Assembly (NCBI RefSeq): GCF_015845845.1
Contig: NZ_LDIG01000171.1
Coordinates: 1 to 64,000 of the forward strand
Direction of reading: 5' to 3'
Source: Paenibacillus dendritiformis
GTDB taxonomy: Bacteria > Bacillota > Bacilli > Paenibacillales > Paenibacillaceae
Length of the DNA stretch: 64,000 nt
A program made the position numbers and the translations under genes. Of this stretch, positions 29,552 to 37,221 are shown piece by piece. The notes beneath the pieces are model-generated. The model searched no databases, had not been told where the DNA came from, and worked only from the letters and a program-made list of their open reading frames with translations. Each line of letters opens with the position of its first letter. Position 1 is the stretch's first letter.

Positions 29552-29932
29552 GCTAAACCCCTTTCACGCAAATCCGTTCGTGATTTCTTCGTCCATCCCA
29601 CCCCCGCGGAGCGGGTGGATTCGGGAATGGCGGCGTTGACTCGTTTTGCAATAAATTGTAACAGTTTCAAAAGGCGCCCGCAACCTTGGCAGGGCAGGAA
29701 TTCGCGCATTTCCGCCAATTCAGGCCGTCCTGCCTTGCAGAATAAGTGAATGTCTCGCTTTCGCAAACAATATGAAACTTTTCAAGTAATGCCGCAAAAT
29801 GTGTACTAAACATCTTTACTATAATATATACGCGAAAAGAGCCCATTCCGTTGTGGAAATAGGCTCAGTCCAAATTTGGGTATTGGGTGCAGACTCTGAC
29901 ATCGCAATGCAGCAGAGCCGGCCAAGCCGTTA
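29552..29932 (-). terminator. hpf-secA intergenic region with hpf terminator
   Basis: Within this 381-base gap, a hairpin at 29839-29866 (GAGCC...GGCTC arms with one mismatch) is followed on the minus strand by TTTT and fits an hpf terminator. The rest, ~280 bases, should contain the secA promoter. I could not identify a clear -35/-10 pair and see no gene in it. Confidence 0.6.
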
Positions 29933-30475
29933 TCAGCCTTGTTCAATCAAGCCGTAGCGCCCGTCATTGCGGCGGTAAACTACGTTCACTTCCTTCGTCT
30001 CCGCGTTCGAGAAGACGAAAAAGCTATGTCCAATCATATTCATCTGCAGAATCGCTTCTTCGACGTCCATCGGCTTCAGCGTGAACCGCTTCGTCCGTAC
30101 GACTTCGAGCTGGTCTTCCTCATCCACCGGTACCGGCGTTGCCGCATCGCTGAACAGATGCGCATCGGTACCTGTCTGACGGAACTTTCGATTGACCTTG
30201 GTCTTATGCTTGCGGATTTGCCGTTCCAGCTTGTCCGTAACGGAATCGATGGATGCGTACATATCCTTGCTTCGATCTTCCGCCCGCAGCAGCAAGCCCG
30301 GCAAAGGAATCGTCACTTCAACGATATGCAGGTCGCGTATTACGCTCAGCGTCACGTTGACATCTGACGTAGGGGGAGCTTCGAAATACCGTTCCAGCCG
30401 CCCTAATTTCTTCTCGACATAATCGAGCAGCGCGTCTGTCACTTCAATGTGTTGACCTCGAACTTTGTAATTCAT
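29933..30475 (-). CDS. hpf: long-form ribosome hibernation promoting factor
   Basis: Binds 30S subunits and joins two ribosomes into inactive 100S dimers in stationary phase or stress. The 180-residue protein has the N-terminal S30AE/YfiA fold (~1-100) and the C-terminal dimerisation domain (~122-178, beginning VVRTKRFTLKPMDVEEAI). This makes it the long form, like B. subtilis YvyD. The start is ATG 30475 behind AAAGGAGG. Confidence 0.95.
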   Translation of the reverse strand: MNYKVRGQHIEVTDALLDYVEKKLGRLERYFEAPPTSDVNVTLSVIRDLHIVEVTIPLPGLLLRAEDRSKDMYASIDSVTDKLERQIRKHKTKVNRKFRQTGTDAHLFSDAATPVPVDEEDQLEVVRTKRFTLKPMDVEEAILQMNMIGHSFFVFSNAETKEVNVVYRRNDGRYGLIEQG

Positions 30476-30500
30476 AGGACACTCCTCCTTTGATGTCTTC

Positions 30501-30509
30501 ATTATACCA
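30501..30509 (-). promoter_or_regulatory. extended -10 promoter of hpf
   Basis: On the minus strand TGG-TATAAT (30509-30501) gives an extended -10 box, about 25 bases before the hpf start codon, with no clear -35 at 17 bp. A GTTTCA (N13) GGGCAG pair just upstream loosely resembles a sigma-B promoter, as used by yvyD in B. subtilis. Confidence 0.45.
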
Positions 30510-30654
30510 TATCTGCCCAGCGGGAACCACGTGAAACGGTTACAATTCATTAACAATATGTATGAGCTATGTACCCGGCCGAAGCGCGTTTGAATCTGGA
30601 TTTTTGTGGCTATTTCCGACCATGGCAACGTCATTATTAATATCATTAATTAAA

Positions 30655-30690
30655 TAGAAAAGGCCGTCCCTCCTTAACCGGGAAACGGCC
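30655..30690 (-). terminator. intrinsic terminator after the DUF438 remnant
   Basis: Arms GGCCGT / ACGGCC with inner TTCCC / GAGGG pairing (30662-30690) are followed by TTTTCTATTT on the minus strand. Confidence 0.75.
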
Positions 30691-30702
30691 ACACCCATGA
30701 AC

Positions 30703-30934
30703 CTATGATAATCCGGAATAAATACGTTTCTCACCTTCGATAGCCTGAAGAGGCGCAATGTTCTGGGTAAACTCCAACGTCCCCATATAGCGCCCATCCG
30801 CATCGCGAATCGCAAAATACCGAATCAGCACATACTTGTCTTTCATCCGGATCCAGAAATCCTCTGCGTCCCTTGCGCCCGATTTGAAATCATCCAGCAG
30901 CCGGTTGACGATATGCACGCTCTGTGGCGGATGT
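30703..30934 (-). pseudogene. 3' remnant of a DUF438/PAS-domain gene
   Basis: About 77 codons survive, reading PHPPQSVHIVNRLLDDFK... through YFAIRDADGRYMGTLEFTQNIAPLQ. This is the C-terminal PAS (PAS_10) end of DUF438-domain proteins. The frame is open up to the gerKB stop codon at 30939-30941, where similarity ends abruptly with no start codon or ribosome binding site of its own apart from a GTG at 30918. A full gene would be ~400 codons, so the 5' four fifths is gone. The germination operon appears to have replaced it. Confidence 0.7.
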
Positions 30935-30938
30935 GGGG

Positions 30939-32051
30939 TTACTGCCTTTCCTCATGCGTCCGGCGCTTGATCATCAGTCCGATGAACAGTAGAAGAGGAA
31001 TAACCACTCCCGCCGTCAATACGATGCCGATCCAGATTGTGGCGGTGAATTGCTGCTCTGAAGCCGAGTTGGGAAAGACCTTCACCGAGACAACGACTAA
31101 CAGCGCGACCATGGGCAGCAATATGCCTCGATGGCTCGGAAGGCGGGCAAGTCGAACAAGCCCTGATACCGATGCGTAGAAGTAGAGGGACATTTTTACA
31201 AACGTCGTTATTAACCACAGACCCGCCGCAATCGCTTCAACCCGTTCCAGAAATTTGCCGATTATTATTCTCTGCGCCAAAGAATAGACGGGATACTCTT
31301 GCAGTGAAGTGACGTTAGCGCCAAGCACAAGGATGGTTAACGCCATGACGACACTAGATAGAACTCCACCAATCAGAACAGCCCCAGAGAAGGCTCGGGA
31401 GGCTTTCCTGGCATCCGGGAGGTCGACTTCGACGGGCTGAATCATCAGGAAGACCGCGAGGGGCATGTAGGACAGGCTCAACACGACCAGTACCGAATGG
31501 GCCAGTTCCTTCGGCCCCGCTTCCAGGAACGGCTGGACATTCCGAACATCGATTTGCGGAATCAGCAGCGCCGCCATAAATAGAAACCAAAGCGCAAACC
31601 AAGGGAACAGCAATTCCGCCATTCTGGCCAATGTACCAAAGCCGCTCCCGATCGCATACAGGAGAAGAATAGCAAACAACGCATTGACGAACAGAAGCGG
31701 CGTCTCCGGCATCAAAACCGTAATAATAAACTTGCCGACATCGAATAACACCAATGCGGCTCCAAAGAAGGAAAACAGGATAAACAGCAGCGCCAATCCT
31801 TTGCCGATCCATGTGCCGAACAGCGACTCGCTTATTTCAACGATCGTCATTCCGGGAGCGGCACGGTGAATCCGGTTATAAAGCAGGACGAGCAGCAAAC
31901 CCGGGGCCATTGCCGCGATGGGAGCCATCCAGGCGTCTTGTCCGATTTCCGCGGCTAATCCAGCCGGCGTAATCAGAATCGTCGTCCCGACCGTGAAGAG
32001 AATGACCAGTATTTTACATTGACGCAGATTGATTTTCATCGGCTTCACCAT
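30939..32051 (-). CDS. spore germination protein, GerB subunit (GerKB-like)
   Basis: The membrane permease-like subunit of a nutrient germinant receptor in the spore inner membrane (GerAB/APC fold). About 370 residues form ten hydrophobic helices, beginning with the family opening KINLRQCKILVILFTVGTTILITPAG. I choose ATG 32051; a TTG directly before it is an alternative. The gene follows gerC by ~27 bases. The operon order here is A-C-B. Which Ger receptor (A, B, K) it matches best cannot be decided without alignment. Confidence 0.88.
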   Translation of the reverse strand: MVKPMKINLRQCKILVILFTVGTTILITPAGLAAEIGQDAWMAPIAAMAPGLLLVLLYNRIHRAAPGMTIVEISESLFGTWIGKGLALLFILFSFFGAALVLFDVGKFIITVLMPETPLLFVNALFAILLLYAIGSGFGTLARMAELLFPWFALWFLFMAALLIPQIDVRNVQPFLEAGPKELAHSVLVVLSLSYMPLAVFLMIQPVEVDLPDARKASRAFSGAVLIGGVLSSVVMALTILVLGANVTSLQEYPVYSLAQRIIIGKFLERVEAIAAGLWLITTFVKMSLYFYASVSGLVRLARLPSHRGILLPMVALLVVVSVKVFPNSASEQQFTATIWIGIVLTAGVVIPLLLFIGLMIKRRTHEERQ

Positions 32052-32078
32052 CAACTCGCCCCATTTGGTACAAGCACC

Positions 32079-33284
32079 TCATTCTTTCACTTTTTCAAGA
32101 AATGTCCCTTTCATTTTCCCGGATGTCCTTAGCTTCACATCGACATGAAAATATACGGAGACGGAAGACATACGTTCTGGCCAATCCGACTTCAACCGTG
32201 CCCATGCTCCGGGAGCGGAACGATGAAGGGCAGCCCCCAGGCCGATAAAGTCGCTTTTCATGTCATGCGCCTTTTTTAGCGTCTTCTCTAAAACCAATGC
32301 CAGCCTCTTTTCCCCGATCTTTTCCACAGTGCGAATAACGGCCGGATCTCCAAGATTATCCTTGCAGTGCGTTTCTCCTATATTAGCGATTGCCGTGATA
32401 TGGATATCGATTTTCGGCGTACGGCTGGCTCGATTTACATAAATTCGGCTCTTTGTTCTGATATTTTCCAACACCAGCATACCTTCTTCGCCCGGACAAG
32501 GGATCGCGCCCACGGTGCTCCTCACGCGGCCCTTTATGTAGTTATAGCCTTTGCTCTCATCTTCATTTAGCCAACCGACAAGCTTATCTTTACGAAAGAT
32601 GGCCATTCCTTCATATTTTAATTGGGCCGGCGATTCCGTTGTCTGTATATTTTTTCTCGTCTTCCCTTCCTTTAGATCGCCAAGGTATCGAATGCCTGTA
32701 ATGACAGGCGTTTTCCCTGCGGTCATCATATCGGATATCAGCTCATCCAGCTTGACCGTCCCGGTCGCCGCCCACGATTTGCTTGACATCTCCAGCGAGG
32801 AGAACATTTTGTCGGCAGGAATTTTTTCGATAGCCGGGTAATCCTTCAAAATCTCCTCAGCCTTAATCTCCCTGGCAATGGCGATGTAAAAGTCGGTTCG
32901 AAATTCATGATCCCGGGAAATGAATTCGATCGCATGGCCGATCCCCTGTCTGGCCGCTTCTTCGCCGATCAGGAACATTCTCAGATGGGAAAAGTAGATT
33001 TTCCGCGCCGACGTTGTCGTCATCCTCCTAACGGCATCGAACAGCGTTTTTCCCTGCTCCTTGTAAACCGTAACGGGAGCGCGTCCGCTCCCCTTCCTCG
33101 AAGCGATTTCTGCCGGATCGACCACCTGAACGCTGACGATATACCCCTCTTCCGCCTGGTCAACCCCCATTGCTACCGCGATGACCATATCGTTGACTTC
33201 TCTCCTGTCCCAACACCCGGTCAAGACCAGCGCAGCGATAAGCCATAGCGCCGCAGTGCGCCATATATATGCCGAATGTATCAC
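32079..33284 (-). CDS. spore germination lipoprotein, GerC subunit (GerKC-like)
   Basis: The lipid-anchored C subunit of the germinant receptor. From GTG 33284 (behind GATGGGGG) the protein has ~401 residues. It carries a signal peptide with lipobox LTGC (C24), then the typical start CWDRREVNDM and the three-domain GerAC body ending in KVKE. The start lies two bases after the gerA stop, so the genes are coupled. A longer frame upstream lies inside gerA and lacks a signal peptide. Confidence 0.9.
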   Translation of the reverse strand: MIHSAYIWRTAALWLIAALVLTGCWDRREVNDMVIAVAMGVDQAEEGYIVSVQVVDPAEIASRKGSGRAPVTVYKEQGKTLFDAVRRMTTTSARKIYFSHLRMFLIGEEAARQGIGHAIEFISRDHEFRTDFYIAIAREIKAEEILKDYPAIEKIPADKMFSSLEMSSKSWAATGTVKLDELISDMMTAGKTPVITGIRYLGDLKEGKTRKNIQTTESPAQLKYEGMAIFRKDKLVGWLNEDESKGYNYIKGRVRSTVGAIPCPGEEGMLVLENIRTKSRIYVNRASRTPKIDIHITAIANIGETHCKDNLGDPAVIRTVEKIGEKRLALVLEKTLKKAHDMKSDFIGLGAALHRSAPGAWARLKSDWPERMSSVSVYFHVDVKLRTSGKMKGTFLEKVKE

Positions 33285-33286
33285 GG

Positions 33287-34201
33287 TTATCTGCCCCCAT
33301 CGCGCTTCTTTTTCGTATTGATTGGGTGTATGCGTTGGGCGAGGCTGACCTTCGGAAGTCTGAAGAGGCTGTCCTGCTGATCCCGCAGATTGAACGGGGA
33401 GAACGGTGTCATGTACGGCACGCCGAACGATCGCAGGCTGCACAAGTGGACCATAATCATCCCGAGACCGATAAAAATGCCATACAACCCCGCCATCGCC
33501 GCCATTCCCATCAGCGGATACCTCAAGATTCTGACGGCAATTCCCATACTGTATGCAGGAATGGAGAAGTTCGAGATCGCGGTTATCGCGACGACAATGA
33601 CCATCCCTGGCGATACCAGCCCCGCCTCTACCGCCGCCTGGCCAATCACTAGCGCGCCGACAATGGATACGGCCTGCCCGATCGCCCGGGGCATGCGAAC
33701 GCCTGCCTCCCTCAAAATCTCGAAGATCGTTTCCATAATCAAGGCTTCCACAAAAGCGGGGAAGGGAATGCCTTCCCGCCCGGCCGCGATACTGATCATG
33801 AGCGGCGTAGGAAGCATCTCATGATGGAATGTCGTAACGGCGATATATAGGGACGGGCCCAGCAGAGCAATAAAGAAGGCCAACATCCTCAGCATTCGAA
33901 TCAACCCGAAGTCGGAGCGCTGATAATAATCTTCGGAAGCCTGGAAGTATTGAATGAACAAGGCAGGCACCAACAAAACGAAAGGCGTTCCGTCGACCAA
34001 TATCGCTACGCGTCCTTCCATCAGCCCGGATGCTACCACGTCGGGCCTTTCCGTATTGTACATCGTCGGAAAAGGGGTGTATGTCCGGTCTTCGCTTTCG
34101 CCCAGCGTCTCCTTTACCTTTTGCACATTCTTCTCCATAGCCGCGGCTAACGGTTCGTTATCCAGCGCGGAGTACTCCAAGGTTTCATCCTTCCCGCTCA
34201 T
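33287..34201 (-). CDS. GerA-family germinant receptor subunit, N-terminal domain deleted
   Basis: Homologues are ~480-530 residues; this protein has 304. Residues ~15-38 (EPLAAAMEKNVQKVKETLGESED) resemble the very start of a GerA N-terminal domain. They join directly to RTYTPFPTMYNTERPDVVASGLMEGRVAILVDGTP, which in relatives comes ~200 residues later, after the two soluble N-terminal subdomains. The membrane part (5-6 helices) and the tail are intact, and the start ATG 34201 has a perfect GGAAGGAGG site. So this is an in-frame internal deletion, not an obvious frameshift. GerA N-terminal domains form the oligomer interface and contribute to signalling, so the receptor may be non-functional or altered. 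Confidence 0.85.
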   Translation of the reverse strand: MSGKDETLEYSALDNEPLAAAMEKNVQKVKETLGESEDRTYTPFPTMYNTERPDVVASGLMEGRVAILVDGTPFVLLVPALFIQYFQASEDYYQRSDFGLIRMLRMLAFFIALLGPSLYIAVTTFHHEMLPTPLMISIAAGREGIPFPAFVEALIMETIFEILREAGVRMPRAIGQAVSIVGALVIGQAAVEAGLVSPGMVIVVAITAISNFSIPAYSMGIAVRILRYPLMGMAAMAGLYGIFIGLGMIMVHLCSLRSFGVPYMTPFSPFNLRDQQDSLFRLPKVSLAQRIHPINTKKKRDGGR

Positions 34202-34263
34202 GTTCAGCCTCCTTCCGCGGTGTATTGTATTTGGAGATTCCCGAATGGGGATTTTTTACAAAC

Positions 34264-34294
34264 ACAAAAAACCCCGGCATCACCTGCCGGGGTT
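34264..34294 (-). terminator. intrinsic terminator of csp gene
   Basis: Perfect stem AACCCCGGCA / TGCCGGGGTT with loop GGTGA is followed by a T run on the minus strand, ~50 bases past the csp stop. Confidence 0.9.
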
Positions 34295-34342
34295 GCGTCT
34301 AGCTAAGCGGAATCATATATAATTCGACTCACGTCGGTATAA

Positions 34343-34540
34343 TTACAGTTTGATTACGTTAGCTGCTTGTGGACCGCGAGCGCCTTCCACAATATCGAAC
34401 TCAACTTCTTGACCTTCTTCCAGAGTCTTGAAGCCTTCCGCTTGGATAGCGGAGAAGTGAACGAATACGTCGTTGCCTTCTGCAGTCTCGATAAAGCCAT
34501 AGCCTTTCTCAGCGTTAAACCATTTTACTTTACCTTGCAT
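34343..34540 (-). CDS. cold shock protein (Csp family)
   Basis: A 65-residue OB-fold RNA/DNA chaperone. RNP1 is KGYGFI (13-18) and RNP2 is VFVHFS (25-30); the length is standard. It lies alone between its terminator and a leader of ~130 bases. Several csp paralogues exist in such genomes, so I do not assign cspB, C or D. Confidence 0.95.
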   Translation of the reverse strand: MQGKVKWFNAEKGYGFIETAEGNDVFVHFSAIQAEGFKTLEEGQEVEFDIVEGARGPQAANVIKL

Positions 34541-34674
34541 GTCGATAACATTCCCTTCATCTTCAAATGCCGTGAAGATTTGTCCTTCACAATTCCGACT
34601 ATATCACTGGCTGGAAGCGTTGTCAACGAAAATAAACCATAAAAATCAATCGGACTAGCCTCAATGTCATTATT

Positions 34675-35172
34675 TCACAAACCTGTGATATACCTTTTTA
34701 CTAACTGAAATGACTGTTCAATATCTCCCTCGCTCATTTTAGGAAATATCGGTATGGACATGGCCGTTCGATAGTATGTTTCCGCATTCGGACACAGTGC
34801 CGTGTCATAGCCAAGCCTTTGATAGTACGGCTGCTTGTTACACTGGAATATAGTGCACATTTACTCCGATACCTTCTTCACGTAGTGATTCAAAAATTTC
34901 GCAGCGACCCGCTTTAAAATATTCAGGAAGCCACCCACCAAGTTCATGCATCTCATAGTACCAAGGTCCATCATTACGTGTCCATTCCTCTGCATTGCGA
35001 GTCATGCCATGATTCCGGAAAAGCGTAAGTTTTCGATAAAGAGCTTCGTTGCTAGTTGTAAGAACTCCACCTTCGCCCGTCGTTATATGCTTTACGGGAT
35101 GGAAGCTGAACATCGTCATATCTGCCCATGAACCCACTTTTTTCCCCTTGGTGACAGCCCGTTTCCGTTTGT
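34675..35172 (-). pseudogene. broken pseC-like aminotransferase
   Basis: Pieces of a DegT/DnrJ/EryC1 aminotransferase, best matching PseC of pseudaminic acid synthesis. The 5' half is missing. The remaining part starts at GKKVGSWADMTMFSFHPVK, keeps the PLP-region motif HPVKHITTGEGG, then after YEMHELGG jumps about 110 residues to the C-terminal ESLREEGIGVNVHYIPV. A one-base insertion near 34843 then shifts the frame, and the C-terminus QPYYQRLGY...YYRTAMSIPIFPKM follows in the new frame to 34675. The gene is dead. Pseudaminic acid commonly decorates flagellin, and flagellin is encoded ~350 bases away. Confidence 0.8.
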
Positions 35173-35460
35173 GCTGTGCCATGTACTTGAAGCGGTCGTA
35201 TGCGCTCTCGTGGACTTTTGAGCGCAACACGAGTCAATACCGACGGAACACGAGAAGGGCTTGGGCACATGCTCGGCGACTCGGAATGGGAAAAGACATG
35301 GGGAGCCTTCTTCCATGAACTGAAGCAGCGTGGGTTACGGGACGTGGATTACATTGTCTCTGACCAGCATGGCGGACTTGTGCATGCGATCCGTCAGCAT
35401 TTTCAGGGGTACATGGCAGCAATGCCAGAAGCATTTTATCCGTAATGTGCTGGACGGCGC
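35173..35460 (+). mobile_element. IS256-family transposase remnant
   Basis: About 95 codons of an IS256 (Mutator-type) transposase: GRMRSRGLLSATRVNTDGTRE, then LGDSEWEKTWGAFFHELKQRGLRDVDYIVSDQHGGLVHAIRQHFQG. At 35411 a frameshift leads to TWQQCQKHFIRNVLDG. The VSDQHGG aspartate is one of the DDE residues; the first D and the E are missing. Both ends of the element are gone. It abuts the broken pseC-like gene head-to-head and probably mediated its truncation. Confidence 0.8.
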
Positions 35461-35470
35461 TATTTAATTA

Positions 35471-35500
35471 GAAAAAACCTCGCTTAAAATAAGCGAGGTT
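35471..35500 (-). terminator. intrinsic terminator of hag
   Basis: Perfect stem AACCTCGCTTA / TAAGCGAGGTT is followed by T6 on the minus strand, directly after the flagellin stop codon. Confidence 0.9.
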
Positions 35501-35517
35501 CTTATACAAGAAATGAA

Positions 35518-36333
35518 TTAGCCCAACAACTTCAGAACGCTTTGCGGCGCAGAGTTTGCTTGCGCCAGCATAGCTGTACCAGCTTGAACCAGGATTTGGT
35601 TGCGAGTGAAATCTGTCATTTCTTTCGCCATATCAGCATTGCGGATACGAGACTCAGAAGCAGACAGGTTCTCTGCGGTTACACCCAAATTATTGATTGT
35701 GTGTTCCAGACGGTTTTGAACTGCACCGAAGGACGCGCGTTGCTCAGATACTATATTAATAGCAGTTTCAATTTTTTCTAAAGCTGCACTTGCGTCTGCC
35801 TGCGTATCGATCTTGAGACCACTGATCTGAAGCGCCGCAGCATCCATCTGCTTAAGGGCAGCTTGGAGAACATTATCTTTGGTAACACCGATCTGGAATG
35901 TCACTAATTCATCTTTACTTAGTAAATCGATACCGTTAAATTGGGTGGATTTTGCAATGTTATCAATTTCCGCAAGAAGCGCATCCACTTCTTTTTGCGT
36001 GTTCACACGGTCTTTATCGTCATAAGTACCTGTAGCGGATTGGTTAGCCAACGTGTTCAGACGTTGGAGCATGGAGTGTACTTCAGTCAAAGCACCTTCA
36101 GCCGTTTGAATGAGGGAGATACCGTCTTGCGCATTGCGCATTGCTTGGTTCATACCGCCAATTTGGAAACGCATTTTTTCGGAGATAGCGAGACCTGCTG
36201 CATCGTCTGCCGCACGGTTGATGCGGAAGCCGGAAGACAATTTCTCCATTGTCTTGCTCATTGCTGTGTTGTTCATGCCCAGGTTGCGGTGCGCATTGAT
36301 CGCGCCTACGTTCGTGTTAATAAACATCGACAT
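35518..36333 (-). CDS. hag: flagellin
   Basis: The filament subunit, exported by the flagellar type III system. The 271-residue protein keeps both conserved ends (N-terminal INTNVGAINAHRNLG...LSSGFRINRAADDAAGLAISEKMR; C-terminal ENLSASESRIRNADMAKEM...LVQAGTAMLAQANSAPQSVLKLLG). Only a short central stretch (~140-190) separates them, so it lacks large D2/D3 domains. The start is ATG 36333 with GGAGG at 36348-36344. Expression is predicted to be controlled by sigma-D at the promoter and by CsrA/FliW at the leader. Confidence 0.97.
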   Translation of the reverse strand: MSMFINTNVGAINAHRNLGMNNTAMSKTMEKLSSGFRINRAADDAAGLAISEKMRFQIGGMNQAMRNAQDGISLIQTAEGALTEVHSMLQRLNTLANQSATGTYDDKDRVNTQKEVDALLAEIDNIAKSTQFNGIDLLSKDELVTFQIGVTKDNVLQAALKQMDAAALQISGLKIDTQADASAALEKIETAINIVSEQRASFGAVQNRLEHTINNLGVTAENLSASESRIRNADMAKEMTDFTRNQILVQAGTAMLAQANSAPQSVLKLLG

Positions 36334-36343
36334 TCTTAATCAT

Positions 36344-36380
36344 CCTCCATGATATTATTAGGCCACATCCTTGCGGCCTA
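36344..36380 (-). promoter_or_regulatory. candidate CsrA-binding sites in the hag leader
   Basis: Site 1 is a hairpin (36380-36359 on the minus strand) with 6-bp stem TAGGCC / GGCCTA displaying the loop GCAAGGATGT, a close match to the CsrA consensus with GGA in the loop. Site 2 is ATGGAGGATGA, in which GGA motifs overlap the hag Shine-Dalgarno sequence. This two-site layout is the one known for B. subtilis hag. Confidence 0.75.
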
Positions 36381-36386
36381 TTATAT

Positions 36387-36414
36387 ATATCGATTAATGC
36401 TCATGCATTTTTTA
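36387..36414 (-). promoter_or_regulatory. sigma-D-type promoter of hag
   Basis: On the minus strand TAAA (36414-36411) and ATCGATAT (36394-36387) are separated by 16 bp, close to the flagellar sigma-D consensus TAAA-N15-GCCGATAT. The predicted transcript begins near the foot of the CsrA hairpin, leaving a ~47-base leader. Confidence 0.65.
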
Positions 36415-36432
36415 TAGCAGCAGAATATTTTT

Positions 36433-36807
36433 TTATTTTTTTTCATCAAAATAGTAGGCGATCTGATCCGTTCTCCCCATACCTTGGTATGCATTCATAA
36501 TCGTCTTGCTTTGACGTACGCCTTGGACTTTGGAGCCTAGTTGACTTATTTGTCTTTCTATGCGATCAATTATGGATTGGTACAGAACCTGAAGCGTTTG
36601 ACAACGTATAGCTTCCTGACTTCTTTCTTCCTTAGTAAGCCTTCCTGCATCAGAAGACGCGACAGATTCCTTCAGTTGATCCCACTTTTCCACAAATTGA
36701 AGGAAAGTCGAATCCTGCCATTCTCGCTCCTTTAGCTCAAGGATATATTGTTCGCATAAATCGATCATTTCATCGTATATATCAAGTCTTGTTCGAGTCT
36801 TATCCAT
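36433..36807 (-). CDS. fliT: FliT-like flagellar protein
   Basis: A small helical protein of 124 residues downstream of fliS, the position of the FliT chaperone (for FliD in other bacteria). Sequence identity within this family is low, so the name rests on position, length and an all-helical charged composition. The start is ATG 36807, overlapping the fliS stop by eight bases. Confidence 0.7.
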   Translation of the reverse strand: MDKTRTRLDIYDEMIDLCEQYILELKEREWQDSTFLQFVEKWDQLKESVASSDAGRLTKEERSQEAIRCQTLQVLYQSIIDRIERQISQLGSKVQGVRQSKTIMNAYQGMGRTDQIAYYFDEKK

Positions 36808-37201
36808 AATTTTGACCTGCCGTAACATCTTTGCCGATCGTTTCCCACGCGTCTTTGATTGATTGAATCACTTCTTTGGCTTCCGCTAGCGGCTGCTCTG
36901 ATTTTTGGATATTAGCTTGAACCAATTGGTCGATCACATACAAATACAAGCTTTTAAGATTTTGGGCAACTTCGCCGCCTTCGCGTTCGTTCAAGCAAGC
37001 AATCAACTCATAGATGATATCCTGTACCTTCAGAATATGCTGGTGAGCCAACAAGGGATTGCCTTCTGCGAGCGCAGTTTCCGCCTGATTCATATACTTT
37101 AGCGCCCCATAGTACAGCATAAGGATCAATTTATGCGGGGAAGCTGTTTCATATTTATTTTTTTGGTAAGCTTGATAACCGGCGGTCATATTCGTGTACA
37201 T
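36800..37201 (-). CDS. fliS: flagellin chaperone FliS
   Basis: Binds the flagellin C-terminus and prevents premature polymerisation before export. The 133-residue four-helix protein opens with the family pattern YQAYQKNKYETASPHKLILMLYYGALKYM. The start is ATG 37201. The order fliD-fliS-fliT is standard. Confidence 0.95.
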   Translation of the reverse strand: MYTNMTAGYQAYQKNKYETASPHKLILMLYYGALKYMNQAETALAEGNPLLAHQHILKVQDIIYELIACLNEREGGEVAQNLKSLYLYVIDQLVQANIQKSEQPLAEAKEVIQSIKDAWETIGKDVTAGQNYG

Positions 37202-37221
37202 CTGTTCATCCCCTTAACCTG

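Noticed and set aside
33287..34260. Frameshift as the cause of the short GerA-type subunit
   Set aside because: The short frame has its own strong ribosome binding site and a GerA-like first helix, and the upstream DNA up to the csp terminator is too short to hold the missing domain.
34838..35230. Intact small aminotransferase gene
   Set aside because: It lacks both ends and ~110 internal residues of the family, and its first residues come from the adjoining IS256 fragment.
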